A stretch of DNA of 64,000 nucleotides from Vallitalea maricola (GTDB lineage Bacteria > Bacillota > Clostridia > Lachnospirales > Vallitaleaceae), in NCBI RefSeq assembly GCF_036985595.1, contig NZ_BTPU01000035.1, forward strand, positions 1-64,000. The letters are read 5' to 3'. The translations under genes and the position numbers were made by a program. This document shows, piece after piece, positions 26,001 through 35,574 of this stretch (within the stretch, counting starts at the first letter, position 1; the number at the start of each line of letters is the position of its first letter). The notes under the pieces were generated by a model, which worked only from the letters and a program-made list of their open reading frames with translations, was not told where the DNA came from and did no database searches.

Positions 26001-27296
26001 ATGATTTGGTCAAAAGAAGAAACACTCAGCAGGGAAGAAATAGAAAAAATTCAATTAGATAGATTACAGGAAACAGTTAAGAGAATCTACGATAAGGTTC
26101 CTTATTATAAGGCTAAGATGGATGAAGCAGGTATGAAACCAGAAGATGTCAAATCTCTTGATGACTTGTCTGACTTACCATTTACTGTGAAAGATGATCT
26201 TAGAGAAAATTATCCTTTCGGGTTATTTACAGTTCCCAAAAAAGAGATTGTCAGAGTTCACGCATCATCTGGAACAACTGGAAAACCAACTGTTGTTGGA
26301 TATACCAGAAAAGACCTTAATACTTGGACTGAATTGATAGCAAGGATTGTAACAATGGCAGGAGCAGATTCTACTGATGTTGCACAGATTGCTTTTGGTT
26401 ATGGGTTATTTACAGGTGCTTTTGGACTTCATTATGGTTTGGAGAGAATTGGTGCAATGGTAGTACCAACTTCTAGTGGAAACACTGAAAAACAAATCAT
26501 GCTTATGAAGGATTTTGGTACAACATTATTGGTTAGTACACCATCCTATGCTCTACATATCATGGAGGTAGCTAAAAAGATGGGTATTGATCCAGTTAAT
26601 GATCTAGATGTTAAATTAGGACTTTTTGGTGGAGAGGGTTCCACAGAAGCTATGAGAGAACAGATTCAAAAAGGCTGGGGCATGTTTGCAACTGAAAATT
26701 ATGGTATGAGTGAATTGATTGGACCTGGTGTTGCAGGAGAATGTGAAGCTTTGAAGGGATTACATATTAACGAAGACCATTTTATTCCAGAAATAATTGA
26801 CCCAGGTACTGGTAAAGTATTACCACCAGGAGAAAAAGGTGAATTAGTAATAACTACTGTCTCAAAAGAAGCTCTTCCACTTATTAGATATAGAACTAAG
26901 GATATCACAAGACTTATGTATGAAAAGTGTGATTGTGGAAGAACTTTAGTTAGAATGGCTAAGATTGAAGGAAGAACAGATGATATGCTGATCGTAAGAG
27001 GTGTCAACGTATTTCCTTCCCAGATAGAGGAAGTATTGCTGAATACAAAAGAAATAGGACCTCACTATGAAATTATAGTTACTAGAAAAGGGTATTTAGA
27101 TAAAATTGAAATAAATGTGGAATTAGAAGACACTAGTCTCTTAGATTCATATAGTAATCTTGACAAACTGCAGTTGACAATCAGACATAATCTAAAAACC
27201 GTTTTGGGAATAGATGCTAAGATAAATCTAGTAGAGCCTTATACTTTGAAGAGATTTGAAGGGAAAGCAAAAAGAGTTATAGATAATAGAAATTAG
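26001..27296 (+). CDS. paaK: Phenylacetate-CoA ligase, copy 1
   Basis: An AMP-forming arylacetate-CoA ligase of 431 residues. The P-loop-like adenylation motif HASSGTTGKPTVVGYT is near residue 90, NYGMSELIGPGVAGEC near 235, and LIRYRTKDI with a CDCGRT zinc-like segment near 295-315. The C-terminal domain contains MLIVRGVNVFPSQIE. I chose ATG 26001 (MIWSKEE) rather than the in-frame TTG at 25983, because AAAGGA is well spaced and copy 2 starts with MIW too. Next to IorAB, it may run toward arylacetate plus ATP from the acyl-CoA, giving energy from aromatic amino acids; the direction is inferred. Confidence 0.93.
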   Translation: MIWSKEETLSREEIEKIQLDRLQETVKRIYDKVPYYKAKMDEAGMKPEDVKSLDDLSDLPFTVKDDLRENYPFGLFTVPKKEIVRVHASSGTTGKPTVVGYTRKDLNTWTELIARIVTMAGADSTDVAQIAFGYGLFTGAFGLHYGLERIGAMVVPTSSGNTEKQIMLMKDFGTTLLVSTPSYALHIMEVAKKMGIDPVNDLDVKLGLFGGEGSTEAMREQIQKGWGMFATENYGMSELIGPGVAGECEALKGLHINEDHFIPEIIDPGTGKVLPPGEKGELVITTVSKEALPLIRYRTKDITRLMYEKCDCGRTLVRMAKIEGRTDDMLIVRGVNVFPSQIEEVLLNTKEIGPHYEIIVTRKGYLDKIEINVELEDTSLLDSYSNLDKLQLTIRHNLKTVLGIDAKINLVEPYTLKRFEGKAKRVIDNRN

Positions 27297-27321
27297 AGGA
27301 TGGACTAAAAGGGAAACAACT

Positions 27322-27440
27322 GTTAGAATAGATATATAATAATGATTGAATGTATTCTAACTCTCTAACATATAAGGTGAATGTTCCAATAATTACCTTA
27401 TAAAAAGATAACCTGTATTGAATGAACTCTATATTCAATA
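27322..27440 (+). promoter_or_regulatory. Three consecutive hairpins between paaK and iorA
   Basis: GTTAGAATA/TATTCTAAC (27322-27330/27353-27361), TATAAGGT/ACCTTATA (27371-27378/27395-27402) and TATTGAAT/ATTCAATA (27416-27423/27433-27440) follow one another in the 180-bp gap. None has a T-tract. They could set mRNA processing or stability between the two genes. Confidence 0.5.
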
Positions 27441-27476
27441 TAACTTTAAATTGAAATGAAAGGATTGATATTAACA

Positions 27477-29213
27477 ATGGCAGATAAGAAACTTATGCTT
27501 GGTAATGAAGCTGTTGCCAGAGGAGCTTATGAGGCAGGTACTACTGTTGCAGTAGCATATCCAGGAACACCAAGTACAGAAATTACTGAGTTCGTTGCAA
27601 AATATGATGAAATATATGCTCAGTGGTCACCTAATGAAAAAGTTGCTTTAGAGGTAGGTGTTGGTGCTTCTTTTAGTGGCGCTAGAACAATGGTAGCTAT
27701 GAAACATGTTGGAGTCAACGTAGCTGCAGACCCATTATTTACTGCATCATATACTGGAATTAATGGAGGTTTAGTAATACTTGCTGCAGATGATCCAGGT
27801 ATGCATAGTTCCCAAAATGAACAAGATACCCGCTATTATGCAAGGTCTGCTCATATACCAATGCTTGAGCCATCCGATAGTAATGAAGCAAAAGAATACG
27901 TAAAAGAAGCTTTTGAAATAAGTGAAAAATACGATACACCAGTTTTTATTAGACTTACAACTCGTATTTCACATTCACAAAGTCTTGTAGATCTTAATGA
28001 TAGAGTAGATGTTCCAATCAAAGAATATACTAAAGATTTCAAGAAAAATGTAATGATGCCAGGTATGGCAAGAGTTAAGCATGTTATTGTTGAAAAGAGA
28101 ATGAATCAGCTTGCAGAAGACTGTAATACATTTAAATATAACACAATGGAAATGAATGATACTTCAGTTGGAGTAATAACTAGTGGGGTTCCTTACCAAT
28201 ATGTGAAAGAAGCATTACCAAATGCATCTGTTCTAAAACTTGGTATGGTACATCCAATTCCCAAAAAATTAATTGAAGAGTTTGCAAGTAAAGTTGATAC
28301 ATTGTACATAGTTGAAGAATTAGAACCAATATTTGAAGAACAAATAAAATCATGGGGAATCAAAGTAACTGGTAAAGAGATATTTACAGTTCAAGGTGAA
28401 TACAGTGCCAATCTTATAGAAGAAAAGATCAGCGAACATAAATTGAATCTTGACACTCCAAAACAATTACCAGTAAGACCACCAGTTATGTGTCCAGGAT
28501 GTCCACATAGAGGAGTTTATTATATTCTTAATAAACTTAAAAAACATGCTACAGGTGATATAGGATGTTATACTCTTGGAGCACTTCCACCACTTGAAGG
28601 TATAGATACTTGTGTTTGTATGGGTGCAAGTATAGGGATGCTGCATGGAATGGAAAAAGCAAGAGGAAAAGAATTTATTAAGGATTGGGTTGGAATCATT
28701 GGAGATTCAACTTTTGTCCACTCTGGAATAACAGGACTTGTAGATATTGTATATAACAAAGGAATCTCAACTGTAATTATCCTTGATAACTCAACAACAG
28801 GTATGACAGGACATCAAGATAATCCAGCTACTGGAAAGACTTTGAAGGGTGAAGAAACACATGTACTCAACCTTATACAATTAGCAAATAGTGTAGGTAT
28901 CAATAGTGTAAGAGTGGTTAATCCTTTCAAACCAGAAGAAGTTGAATTAGCTATAAAAGAAGAGACAATGAAAGAGGAGCCTTCAGTAATTATAGCAAGT
29001 GCACCTTGTGAGTTATTAGATAAGAAGAGAAAGAGAGTTCCTTATAGAATAAATGTTGATGCTTGTAAGAATTGTGGAATGTGTATGAAACTAGGATGTC
29101 CAGCAATTCAAAAGAAAGATGGCAAGATGATGATTAATGATACATTATGTAGTGGTTGTGGTTTATGTGCTAAGGTATGTAAATTCGGTGCTATAGTAAA
29201 GGATGGTGAATAA
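27477..29213 (+). CDS. iorA: Indolepyruvate:ferredoxin oxidoreductase, alpha subunit
   Basis: IorA with IorB oxidatively decarboxylates aryl-2-oxoacids (indolepyruvate, phenylpyruvate, hydroxyphenylpyruvate) to arylacetyl-CoA, reducing ferredoxin. The 578-residue protein has the pyruvate-oxidoreductase-type N-terminal domain (LGNEAVARGAYEAG, AYPGTPSTEI), the TPP-binding half (CPGCPHRG, GIIGDSTFVHSG), and a C-terminal two-cluster ferredoxin domain (CKNCGMCMKLGCP and CSGCGLCAKVC). I placed the start at ATG 27477 (MADKKLMLGNEA), which matches the family; an upstream ATG at 27456 has no ribosome binding site, whereas AAAGGA lies 12 bases before 27477. iorB follows 2 bp after its stop codon. Confidence 0.96.
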   Translation: MADKKLMLGNEAVARGAYEAGTTVAVAYPGTPSTEITEFVAKYDEIYAQWSPNEKVALEVGVGASFSGARTMVAMKHVGVNVAADPLFTASYTGINGGLVILAADDPGMHSSQNEQDTRYYARSAHIPMLEPSDSNEAKEYVKEAFEISEKYDTPVFIRLTTRISHSQSLVDLNDRVDVPIKEYTKDFKKNVMMPGMARVKHVIVEKRMNQLAEDCNTFKYNTMEMNDTSVGVITSGVPYQYVKEALPNASVLKLGMVHPIPKKLIEEFASKVDTLYIVEELEPIFEEQIKSWGIKVTGKEIFTVQGEYSANLIEEKISEHKLNLDTPKQLPVRPPVMCPGCPHRGVYYILNKLKKHATGDIGCYTLGALPPLEGIDTCVCMGASIGMLHGMEKARGKEFIKDWVGIIGDSTFVHSGITGLVDIVYNKGISTVIILDNSTTGMTGHQDNPATGKTLKGEETHVLNLIQLANSVGINSVRVVNPFKPEEVELAIKEETMKEEPSVIIASAPCELLDKKRKRVPYRINVDACKNCGMCMKLGCPAIQKKDGKMMINDTLCSGCGLCAKVCKFGAIVKDGE

Positions 29214-29215
29214 TA

Positions 29216-29788
29216 ATGGAAACAAAGAATATATTAGTTGTAGGTGTTGGAGGACAAGGAACACTTTTAACCAGTAGAATACTAGGTAATTTAGCAATAC
29301 ATTCTGGATATGATGTAAAATTATCTGAGGTACATGGAATGTCACAAAGAGGTGGAAGTGTTGTTACACATATTCGTTATGGAGACAAAGTATATTCACC
29401 TCTTGTAGAAATAGGAAAAGCTGATATTATACTTGCTTTTGAAAAGATGGAAGCCCTAAGATGGCGTCATTACTTGAAAAAAGATGGTTTGATTATTGTT
29501 AATGCTCAAGAGATTGATCCTATGCCTGTTATTATAGGAGCAGCTGACTATCCACAAGATATAATTGAACAGTTACATGATGCTGATAACAAAGTGATTG
29601 TTGCTGATGCATTGAGTGAAGCAAGAAAAATCGGTAATTTTAGAGTAGTCAATACCGTTTTATTAGGTCTCCTTGCCAAAAATCTGGATGAAGATAAAGA
29701 TAAGTGGGAAGAAGCAATTAAACATACTGTACCAAGTAAGACTATTGACGTAAATGTACAAGCTTTTGAAGCAGGTTATGCTCTATAA
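29216..29788 (+). CDS. iorB: Indolepyruvate:ferredoxin oxidoreductase, beta subunit
   Basis: The 190-residue gamma/beta-type domain subunit of IOR. It begins NILVVGVGGQGTLLTSRILG, the glycine-rich motif of this family, followed by EVHGMSQRGGSVVTHIRYG. It starts 2 bp after iorA, so the two are translated together. A clear terminator follows at 29873-29914. No dedicated aminotransferase lies in this cluster; general transaminases would have to supply the aryl-2-oxoacids. Confidence 0.95.
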   Translation: METKNILVVGVGGQGTLLTSRILGNLAIHSGYDVKLSEVHGMSQRGGSVVTHIRYGDKVYSPLVEIGKADIILAFEKMEALRWRHYLKKDGLIIVNAQEIDPMPVIIGAADYPQDIIEQLHDADNKVIVADALSEARKIGNFRVVNTVLLGLLAKNLDEDKDKWEEAIKHTVPSKTIDVNVQAFEAGYAL

Positions 29789-29872
29789 TTATTAAGTAAT
29801 TATAAAAATGAATCATGAAATATAAAGTTTTTATATATTTTAGTAACATTAATAGCAAAAAATAATTATAAT

Positions 29873-29914
29873 CCTACCACGACATATGATATAATATGGT
29901 TGTGGTAGGTTTTT
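29873..29914 (+). terminator. Terminator after iorAB
   Basis: CCTACCAC (29873-29880) pairs with GTGGTAGG (29902-29909), then TTTTT. Confidence 0.85.
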
Positions 29915-29987
29915 ATTAAAGTGTAAGACATAGAAGTTGCAATAGTAGATATGCTGCTTATTCAATACTTCAAGGAGGACTGAAAAA

Positions 29988-31289
29988 ATGATATGGAATG
30001 AACATATTGAATGCATGAGTCGAGATGAACTTAGAGAAATACAAAGTAAAAGATTATGTGAAACAGTGGAAAGAGTATACTATAATGTACCTTTCTATAG
30101 AAAAAAGATGCAAGAACTTGGTTTGGAACCAGGAGACATAAAAGGAATACAAGATTTATCAAAATTGCCATTTACTACAAAACAAGACTTGAGAGACAAT
30201 TATCCATTTAACTTATTCGCAGTTCCTATGAGTGATGTGGTCAGAGTACATGCTTCTTCTGGAACAACTGGAAAGCCTACTGTAGTAGGTTATACGAGAA
30301 GAGATTTGTCATCTTGGTCAGAAGTTGTGGCACGTTCCTTACACTGCGCTGGAGTAGCGAAAAATGATAGAATCCAAATAGCCTATGGATATGGTTTGTT
30401 CACAGGTGGACTAGGTATCCATTATGGAGCTGAAAAAGTAGGGGCTACTGTTATTCCTATCTCTGGTGGAAATACAAAAAAACAGTTGAACTTGATGAGT
30501 GATTTTGAGAGTACTGTTATAGCTTGTACACCTTCTTATGCTCTTTATTTAGCTGAAGCTATGGAAGAACAAGGAATTGACCCAGCAAAATTAAAATTAA
30601 AAACTGGTATATTTGGAGCTGAACCATGGACCAATAACATGAGAAAGCAAATAGAAGCAAAACTTCATATCAAAGCTATGGATATCTATGGTTTAAGTGA
30701 GGTCATGGGACCTGGAGTAGCTTGTGAATGTAGTTACCAAAATGGTTTGCATGTAGCAGAAGACCATTTTATTCCTGAGACAATCAGTACGGATACATTG
30801 AAAAATGTAGATATGGGTATGGAAGGTGAATTAGTATTTACAACAATCACAAAGGAAGCTCTACCTATATTAAGATATAGAACTAGAGATCTTACCGTAC
30901 TTAATTATGATAAATGTGAATGTGGTAGAACTATGGTCAGAATGCAAAAATGTACAGGACGTTCTGATGATATGTTGATTATTCGTGGTGTCAACGTATT
31001 CCCATCACAAATAGAAAGTGTTTTACTAGAAATGAGTGAAACCAAACCTCATTATTTACTTATTGTTGAGAGACATAATAATCTTGATACTCTAGAGATA
31101 TGGGTAGAAGTAGATGAAGCCTTTTTCTCTGATGAAATCCGTAAACTAGAGAATTTAACTAAGAAGATTACTCACGAAATACAAAGTACACTAGGAATAA
31201 GTGTAAAAGTGAAGTTAGTTGAACCAAAAACAATAGAAAGAAGTGAAGGTAAAGCTAAACGTATTATAGATAGGAGGAAATTGGTATGA
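29988..31289 (+). CDS. paaK: Phenylacetate-CoA ligase, copy 2
   Basis: A second 433-residue AMP-forming ligase, clearly a paralogue of copy 1: both start MIW, share HASSGTTGKPTVVGYTR, the YGLSEVMGPGVACEC region, CECGRTMVRMQ and MLIIRGVNVFPSQIE, while the surrounding sequence has diverged. CAAGGAGGA precedes the ATG. The ACT-domain gene overlaps its end by 4 bases. Two ligases near one IOR suggests different acyl preferences (for example phenylacetate versus indoleacetate) or opposite working directions; the sequence cannot decide. Confidence 0.93.
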   Translation: MIWNEHIECMSRDELREIQSKRLCETVERVYYNVPFYRKKMQELGLEPGDIKGIQDLSKLPFTTKQDLRDNYPFNLFAVPMSDVVRVHASSGTTGKPTVVGYTRRDLSSWSEVVARSLHCAGVAKNDRIQIAYGYGLFTGGLGIHYGAEKVGATVIPISGGNTKKQLNLMSDFESTVIACTPSYALYLAEAMEEQGIDPAKLKLKTGIFGAEPWTNNMRKQIEAKLHIKAMDIYGLSEVMGPGVACECSYQNGLHVAEDHFIPETISTDTLKNVDMGMEGELVFTTITKEALPILRYRTRDLTVLNYDKCECGRTMVRMQKCTGRSDDMLIIRGVNVFPSQIESVLLEMSETKPHYLLIVERHNNLDTLEIWVEVDEAFFSDEIRKLENLTKKITHEIQSTLGISVKVKLVEPKTIERSEGKAKRIIDRRKLV

Positions 31290-31708
31290 TAATAAAACAA
31301 CTCAGCGTTTTTCTAGAAAACAAATCTGGAAGATTATCAGATGTAACCAAAGCACTTGGTGATAATGATATTACTATATCTGCACTTAGTGTAGCTGATA
31401 CATCAGAGTATGGAATCTTAAGATTGATTGTAGGTAGTCCAGAAAAAGCTCATGAACTATTAAAGGAATTAGGTTTTTCAGTTAGTCTCACTGATGTCAT
31501 ATGTTTAATAATACCTCACAAACCAGGAGCATTACATAAAGCAGTAAAAGTATTAGCAACAAATGGTGTGAGTATTGAGTATATGTATGCTTATGCTATG
31601 AATGGTGATGCTTCAGTTATTATGAAAGTATCTGAGGTAAATAAAGCTATAAAGGCATTGACTGAGAATGATGTTGAATTAGCAAGAGCTAGCGAAATAT
31701 GTAATTAA
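31286..31708 (+). CDS. Tandem ACT-domain protein
   Basis: A 140-residue protein made of two ACT domains (about 1-70 and 71-140: KQLSVFLENKSGRLSDVTKAL and LIIPHKPGALHKAVKVLATNG). It overlaps the second ligase gene by ATGA and is thus translationally coupled. Such proteins often stand beside paaK-ior clusters; ACT domains bind amino acids, so a role in sensing aromatic or other amino acids and adjusting the ligase is plausible but inferred. Confidence 0.9.
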   Translation: MIIKQLSVFLENKSGRLSDVTKALGDNDITISALSVADTSEYGILRLIVGSPEKAHELLKELGFSVSLTDVICLIIPHKPGALHKAVKVLATNGVSIEYMYAYAMNGDASVIMKVSEVNKAIKALTENDVELARASEICN

Positions 31709-32085
31709 ATATATAAATATAAAAATAAAATTAATAGTGATTTGGTCTATATTTGACGGCTTATATAGTCGTTCTTATTTTTTGTCATTTTAGCAATTAT
31801 AATATATTAATATAAAATAATATTTAGAATAATGAAAATGGACATGTGTCCTTTTCTTTGAGGATTTAATTTAATATAATGATGTTAATGAAATTGTGAA
31901 TTAAATACTAATTTTTACAAATAATATTAAATAAAATAAACATAATAACTAATCTAATGGGATTAACATTATTTTATAAATAAAATATGCTTATAAAATT
32001 AAATTAAATTTAATACAATGTGAGTATTTATTAATAAAAATTTATAGACCTTATTCTTAAATAATTAGTATGGAGTGAACTGAAT
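31709..32085. other. AT-rich 377-bp intergenic region
   Basis: The gap is very AT-rich. The only clear structure is GGACATGTGTCC (31840-31851), a perfect 12-base palindrome followed by TTTTC, which could be a short terminator or an operator upstream of the Crp/Fnr gene. No open frame or RNA gene was recognised. Confidence 0.5.
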
Positions 32086-32772
32086 ATGTTACTGCAAGAA
32101 CTTATGGAATATCAACCAAAATTGAGAAAAATTCTTGAAGGTATGCCAAGTAATATTAAGGAAAGGTGTAGACTTAAGACATATAAAAGTGACAGTACGA
32201 TTATTAAGAAAGGCGAAGATATAAAATATGTCGATATATTATGCAAAGGCGAATTAAATGTCATAAATGAATTTGCAAACGGAAGCATATACATATTTGA
32301 TACAAATAAAGCCATTGATTTTATCGGTGAAATGGAAGTATTAGCTGGTGAATCAAAAGCTATAGTAACAAATGTAGCAAAAACCGACTGTATAGTTTTT
32401 AGAATATCCAAAAATGATTTTATTAAATGGACTGAGAGTGATAATGGTATAACTCTTATGTTAGCTAAAAGATTAGCTGCTAGGTCGTGCTATACATCAT
32501 GTTATCAAGGGTATTCTCATTATTACCCAGCTATTCATATGATCAAGAGATTTATTATTGAATATGTTAAAAATGAAATAAATGATAATAATATAGTATA
32601 TGTCAATAAAAAAAGACAAGAAATAGCAGATATTTTGGGGATGAGCGTTAAAACGGTTGGTAGAAATATTACTAAGCTAAAAGAAAAAGGTTTAGTAACA
32701 ATAAAAAAAGGTAAAATATATGTAGATAGAAAACAATATGAAGATATGATTGATACTTTGGAAATATGGTAG
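32086..32772 (+). CDS. Crp/Fnr-family transcription regulator
   Basis: A 228-residue regulator with an N-terminal cyclic-nucleotide-binding-like beta roll (about 25-125, CKGELNVINE and FIGEMEVLAGES) and a C-terminal winged helix (about 170-220, RQEIADILGMSVKTVGRNITKLKEKGLV). There is no CxxC iron-sulfur motif of the Fnr type, so the ligand is likely a small molecule. It is followed after 41 bp by the ADP-ribosylglycohydrolase-like gene and then the nucleoside transporter, which makes these its probable targets. Homologues controlling sugar or nucleoside uptake are common in Clostridia. Confidence 0.9.
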   Translation: MLLQELMEYQPKLRKILEGMPSNIKERCRLKTYKSDSTIIKKGEDIKYVDILCKGELNVINEFANGSIYIFDTNKAIDFIGEMEVLAGESKAIVTNVAKTDCIVFRISKNDFIKWTESDNGITLMLAKRLAARSCYTSCYQGYSHYYPAIHMIKRFIIEYVKNEINDNNIVYVNKKRQEIADILGMSVKTVGRNITKLKEKGLVTIKKGKIYVDRKQYEDMIDTLEIW

Positions 32773-32813
32773 TAGAATAATAGCAAATATATTTACAGAA
32801 AGGAAGAGACAAA

Positions 32814-34202
32814 ATGAAAGCTTGGGAAATGGAACAACAGTTAATAGAATCAGCAATCCCAGTAGTTTTAAGTGAAGAAGAGCAGAAATGGGATGAAATG
32901 GCTGACATAGGTAAAGTTGATGATGACAAGATTAAACTTCTTTGGGGTAGTAATGTACCTGGATCAGGTGCTCCAGAAAGAGTCATTATTGCAGGTATAC
33001 AAGCCATTGAGAACAGAGGATATATAGTAGAAGGTTATGAGGAAATAATAAAAGAGGGTTTGGAAGCATTAAATAATAATGACATGGTAAAACTTCATAC
33101 TCTTACTTCAAAATTATATCATCAAATGAATAATTGCATAAAAGATGAAAAATCCTCTTATTGGAAATATAAAATATACAAAACTTGGAAACAATATGAA
33201 GAGGATGTTACTTTTGTAAAAGATTCCTATGATGTAAATTCCAAAGATTTTGAAGAAAAAATACTTATTGGATGGAAATCACAATTAGTTGGTGGTGCTT
33301 TAGGTACTGCTATTGAAGGTTATACAACTGATAATCTAAGAAAAGTATTTGGTGAAATTAGAGATTATGTTAGAAAACCGAATACATTGAATGATGATAT
33401 CACTTTTGAATTGGCTTTTCTTAAAGCTTTCATGGAAAAAGGAGGTGATGTAGATTCAGTAGACATTGCTCATGAGTGGATAGGTCTTATTCCTGCTGGA
33501 TGGTCAGCAGAAGAAGTGGCTCTAAGAAATATTCGTTATGGAATATATCCACCAGAAAGTGGTACATTCTGTAATCCTTATTGTGAATGGATTGGAGCTC
33601 AGATGAGAGGTGCTATATGTGGTATGGTTGCACCTGGAAACCCAAAAGAAGCGGCAAGACTTGCATGGCTTGATGGACAAGTTTCACATTATAACAATGG
33701 AATTATTGGTGAAATATTCAACGCTATGTTAGTTTCCTTATCATTCACAAGAAAAGACGTAAGATTATTATTAAAAGAAGTAATCAATATGATTCCAAGC
33801 AAAAGTGAGTATTATTCAGTTGTTAAATTTGCTCTTGATCAATGTGAGAAATCAACTAACTGGGAACAGGCATGGAGACCATGTGAGGAAAAATATGCAA
33901 AATATAATTGGATTCATGCTTATCCAAATGCAGCAGCAGAAGTTGTTGCACTATGGTTTGGAAATGGCGATTATGACGAAACCCTTCATATCATTGCTAT
34001 GGAAGGTGTAGATGTAGATTGTAACGCAGCTCAAATTATGACAGCTATAGGAATTATTGTTGGTAAAGATAAAATCGCTCATAAATGGACTGAACCATTT
34101 GACAGTAATATCGAAACGTACGTAAGAAGTATGGAAAATATCGACATTAATGAATTGACAAAATGGACAGTAGAAAGTTGTAGAAATGCTTTGAAAGCCT
34201 AA
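32814..34202 (+). CDS. ADP-ribosylglycohydrolase-family protein
   Basis: A 462-residue protein. From about residue 155 it shows the ADP-ribosylglycohydrolase fold: QLVGGALGTAIEGY, then TLNDDITFELAFL (the metal-binding Asp pair normally written TDDT), and near the end GVDVDCNAAQIMTAIGIIVG, equivalent to the family's D-x-D-x-N/T-A-A motif. The first 150 residues are an extension I cannot place. Family members remove ADP-ribose from proteins or split ADP-ribose-like glycosides. Here it precedes a nucleoside ABC transporter, two nucleoside hydrolases and ribokinase, so an imported N-glycoside may be the substrate; this is inference. AAAGGAAGAG precedes the ATG. Confidence 0.85.
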   Translation: MKAWEMEQQLIESAIPVVLSEEEQKWDEMADIGKVDDDKIKLLWGSNVPGSGAPERVIIAGIQAIENRGYIVEGYEEIIKEGLEALNNNDMVKLHTLTSKLYHQMNNCIKDEKSSYWKYKIYKTWKQYEEDVTFVKDSYDVNSKDFEEKILIGWKSQLVGGALGTAIEGYTTDNLRKVFGEIRDYVRKPNTLNDDITFELAFLKAFMEKGGDVDSVDIAHEWIGLIPAGWSAEEVALRNIRYGIYPPESGTFCNPYCEWIGAQMRGAICGMVAPGNPKEAARLAWLDGQVSHYNNGIIGEIFNAMLVSLSFTRKDVRLLLKEVINMIPSKSEYYSVVKFALDQCEKSTNWEQAWRPCEEKYAKYNWIHAYPNAAAEVVALWFGNGDYDETLHIIAMEGVDVDCNAAQIMTAIGIIVGKDKIAHKWTEPFDSNIETYVRSMENIDINELTKWTVESCRNALKA

Positions 34203-34321
34203 GTAATTAAGGTGTTTTATAATAATATCTTAGGTTGAAAATAATATTTTCATGGTGTATAATAATAACTTGTAAATTGCAAAATATGGCAATTTATAAC
34301 AAAAAAACAAAGGGGGAATAA

Positions 34322-35491
34322 ATGATGAAAAAATCATTAATCCTAATATTAGCACTAGTAATGTCTGTATCCATGCTATTAGCTGGCTGCGGCGAAAAGA
34401 AAGACGAAACTAAGACTCCAGATACTGGAGATACTACAAACACTGAAGACAACAAGACAGAAGACAAAGATGATACAAAAACAGATGGACCATTAAAAGT
34501 AGTATTATTAATTAATGGTAATCTTGGAGACAAATCATTCTTTGATTCATCTAAAGCAGGTATGGACCTTATTCAACAAAAATATGGTGATAAGGTAGAA
34601 ACTGAAACTATTGAAATGACTTATGATGAGACAAAATGGGAACCAGCATTACAAGATGTATCTGATAAAGATTATGATATAATCATTGTCGGAACATACC
34701 AAATGGCTGAATATCTAGAAGATATCGCTGTTGATCACAAAGACAAAAAATACATTATCTTTGACTCAGCTGTTAATTACGAAGAATATGATTTAGATAA
34801 TGTATATTCTATTGAGTACAAACAAAATGAAGGTTCATTCTTAGCAGGCGTTCTTGCTTCAAGAGTAACTACTTCAGATATGGAAGGTGCTAACGAAGAA
34901 AAGAAAATCGGTTTCATCGGTGGTATGGAAAACAATGTAATCAATGACTTCTTAGTTGGATATATCCAAGGAGCTCAATATGCAGACCCAGATACAAAAG
35001 TAGCAATTTCTTATATTGGTGACTTCTCTGATGTTGCAAAAGCTAAAGAAATGAGTCTTGCTCAATTCAAACAAGGCGGAGTCGATATCGGATTCAACGT
35101 TGCTGGACAAGCTGGTCTTGGACAAATTGATGCTGCATTAGAAGCTGGTAAATATGTTATTGGTGTAGACTCTGACCAAGCTGCATTATTTGCAGATGAA
35201 AAAGAAAAATCTGATTTAATATTAACATCAGTATTAAAAAGAGTTGACCAATCCTTACTTCGTGCAATAGATATGCATATGGAAGGAACTTTACCATATG
35301 GTTCAGCAGAAAGTCTTGGATTCAAAGAAAAAGCTATTGATATAGTTGATACTAATACAAATGTTTCAGCTGAGATTATGGAAGAATTAGCTGAAATCGA
35401 GCAAAAAATCGTTAATGGAGAAATAGAAGTAAAAACTGCATTTAAGATGACACAAGATGAACTTACTGAATTAAGAGATTCTGTTAAATAA
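34322..35491 (+). CDS. BMP-family nucleoside-binding lipoprotein
   Basis: A 389-residue substrate-binding lipoprotein of the Bmp/Med (PnrA-like) family. The signal peptide MMKKSLILILALVMSVSMLL ends in the lipobox LAGC; an acidic Thr/Asp linker runs to about residue 60. The mature domain begins KVVLLINGNLGDKSFFDSS, the family hallmark, and contains KKIGFIGGMENNVINDFLVG and VIGVDSDQAALFA. GGGGGA precedes the tandem ATG codons (34322 and 34325). ATPase and two permease genes follow, forming a complete nucleoside (purine) ABC importer. Confidence 0.95.
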   Translation: MMKKSLILILALVMSVSMLLAGCGEKKDETKTPDTGDTTNTEDNKTEDKDDTKTDGPLKVVLLINGNLGDKSFFDSSKAGMDLIQQKYGDKVETETIEMTYDETKWEPALQDVSDKDYDIIIVGTYQMAEYLEDIAVDHKDKKYIIFDSAVNYEEYDLDNVYSIEYKQNEGSFLAGVLASRVTTSDMEGANEEKKIGFIGGMENNVINDFLVGYIQGAQYADPDTKVAISYIGDFSDVAKAKEMSLAQFKQGGVDIGFNVAGQAGLGQIDAALEAGKYVIGVDSDQAALFADEKEKSDLILTSVLKRVDQSLLRAIDMHMEGTLPYGSAESLGFKEKAIDIVDTNTNVSAEIMEELAEIEQKIVNGEIEVKTAFKMTQDELTELRDSVK

Positions 35492-35574
35492 TAGTTTTGT
35501 AGTATAATTTAGATGGTGCATTTATTGTTTTCAATGAATGTACCTTCTTAATAATAAGCTAATGGAGTGATAAT

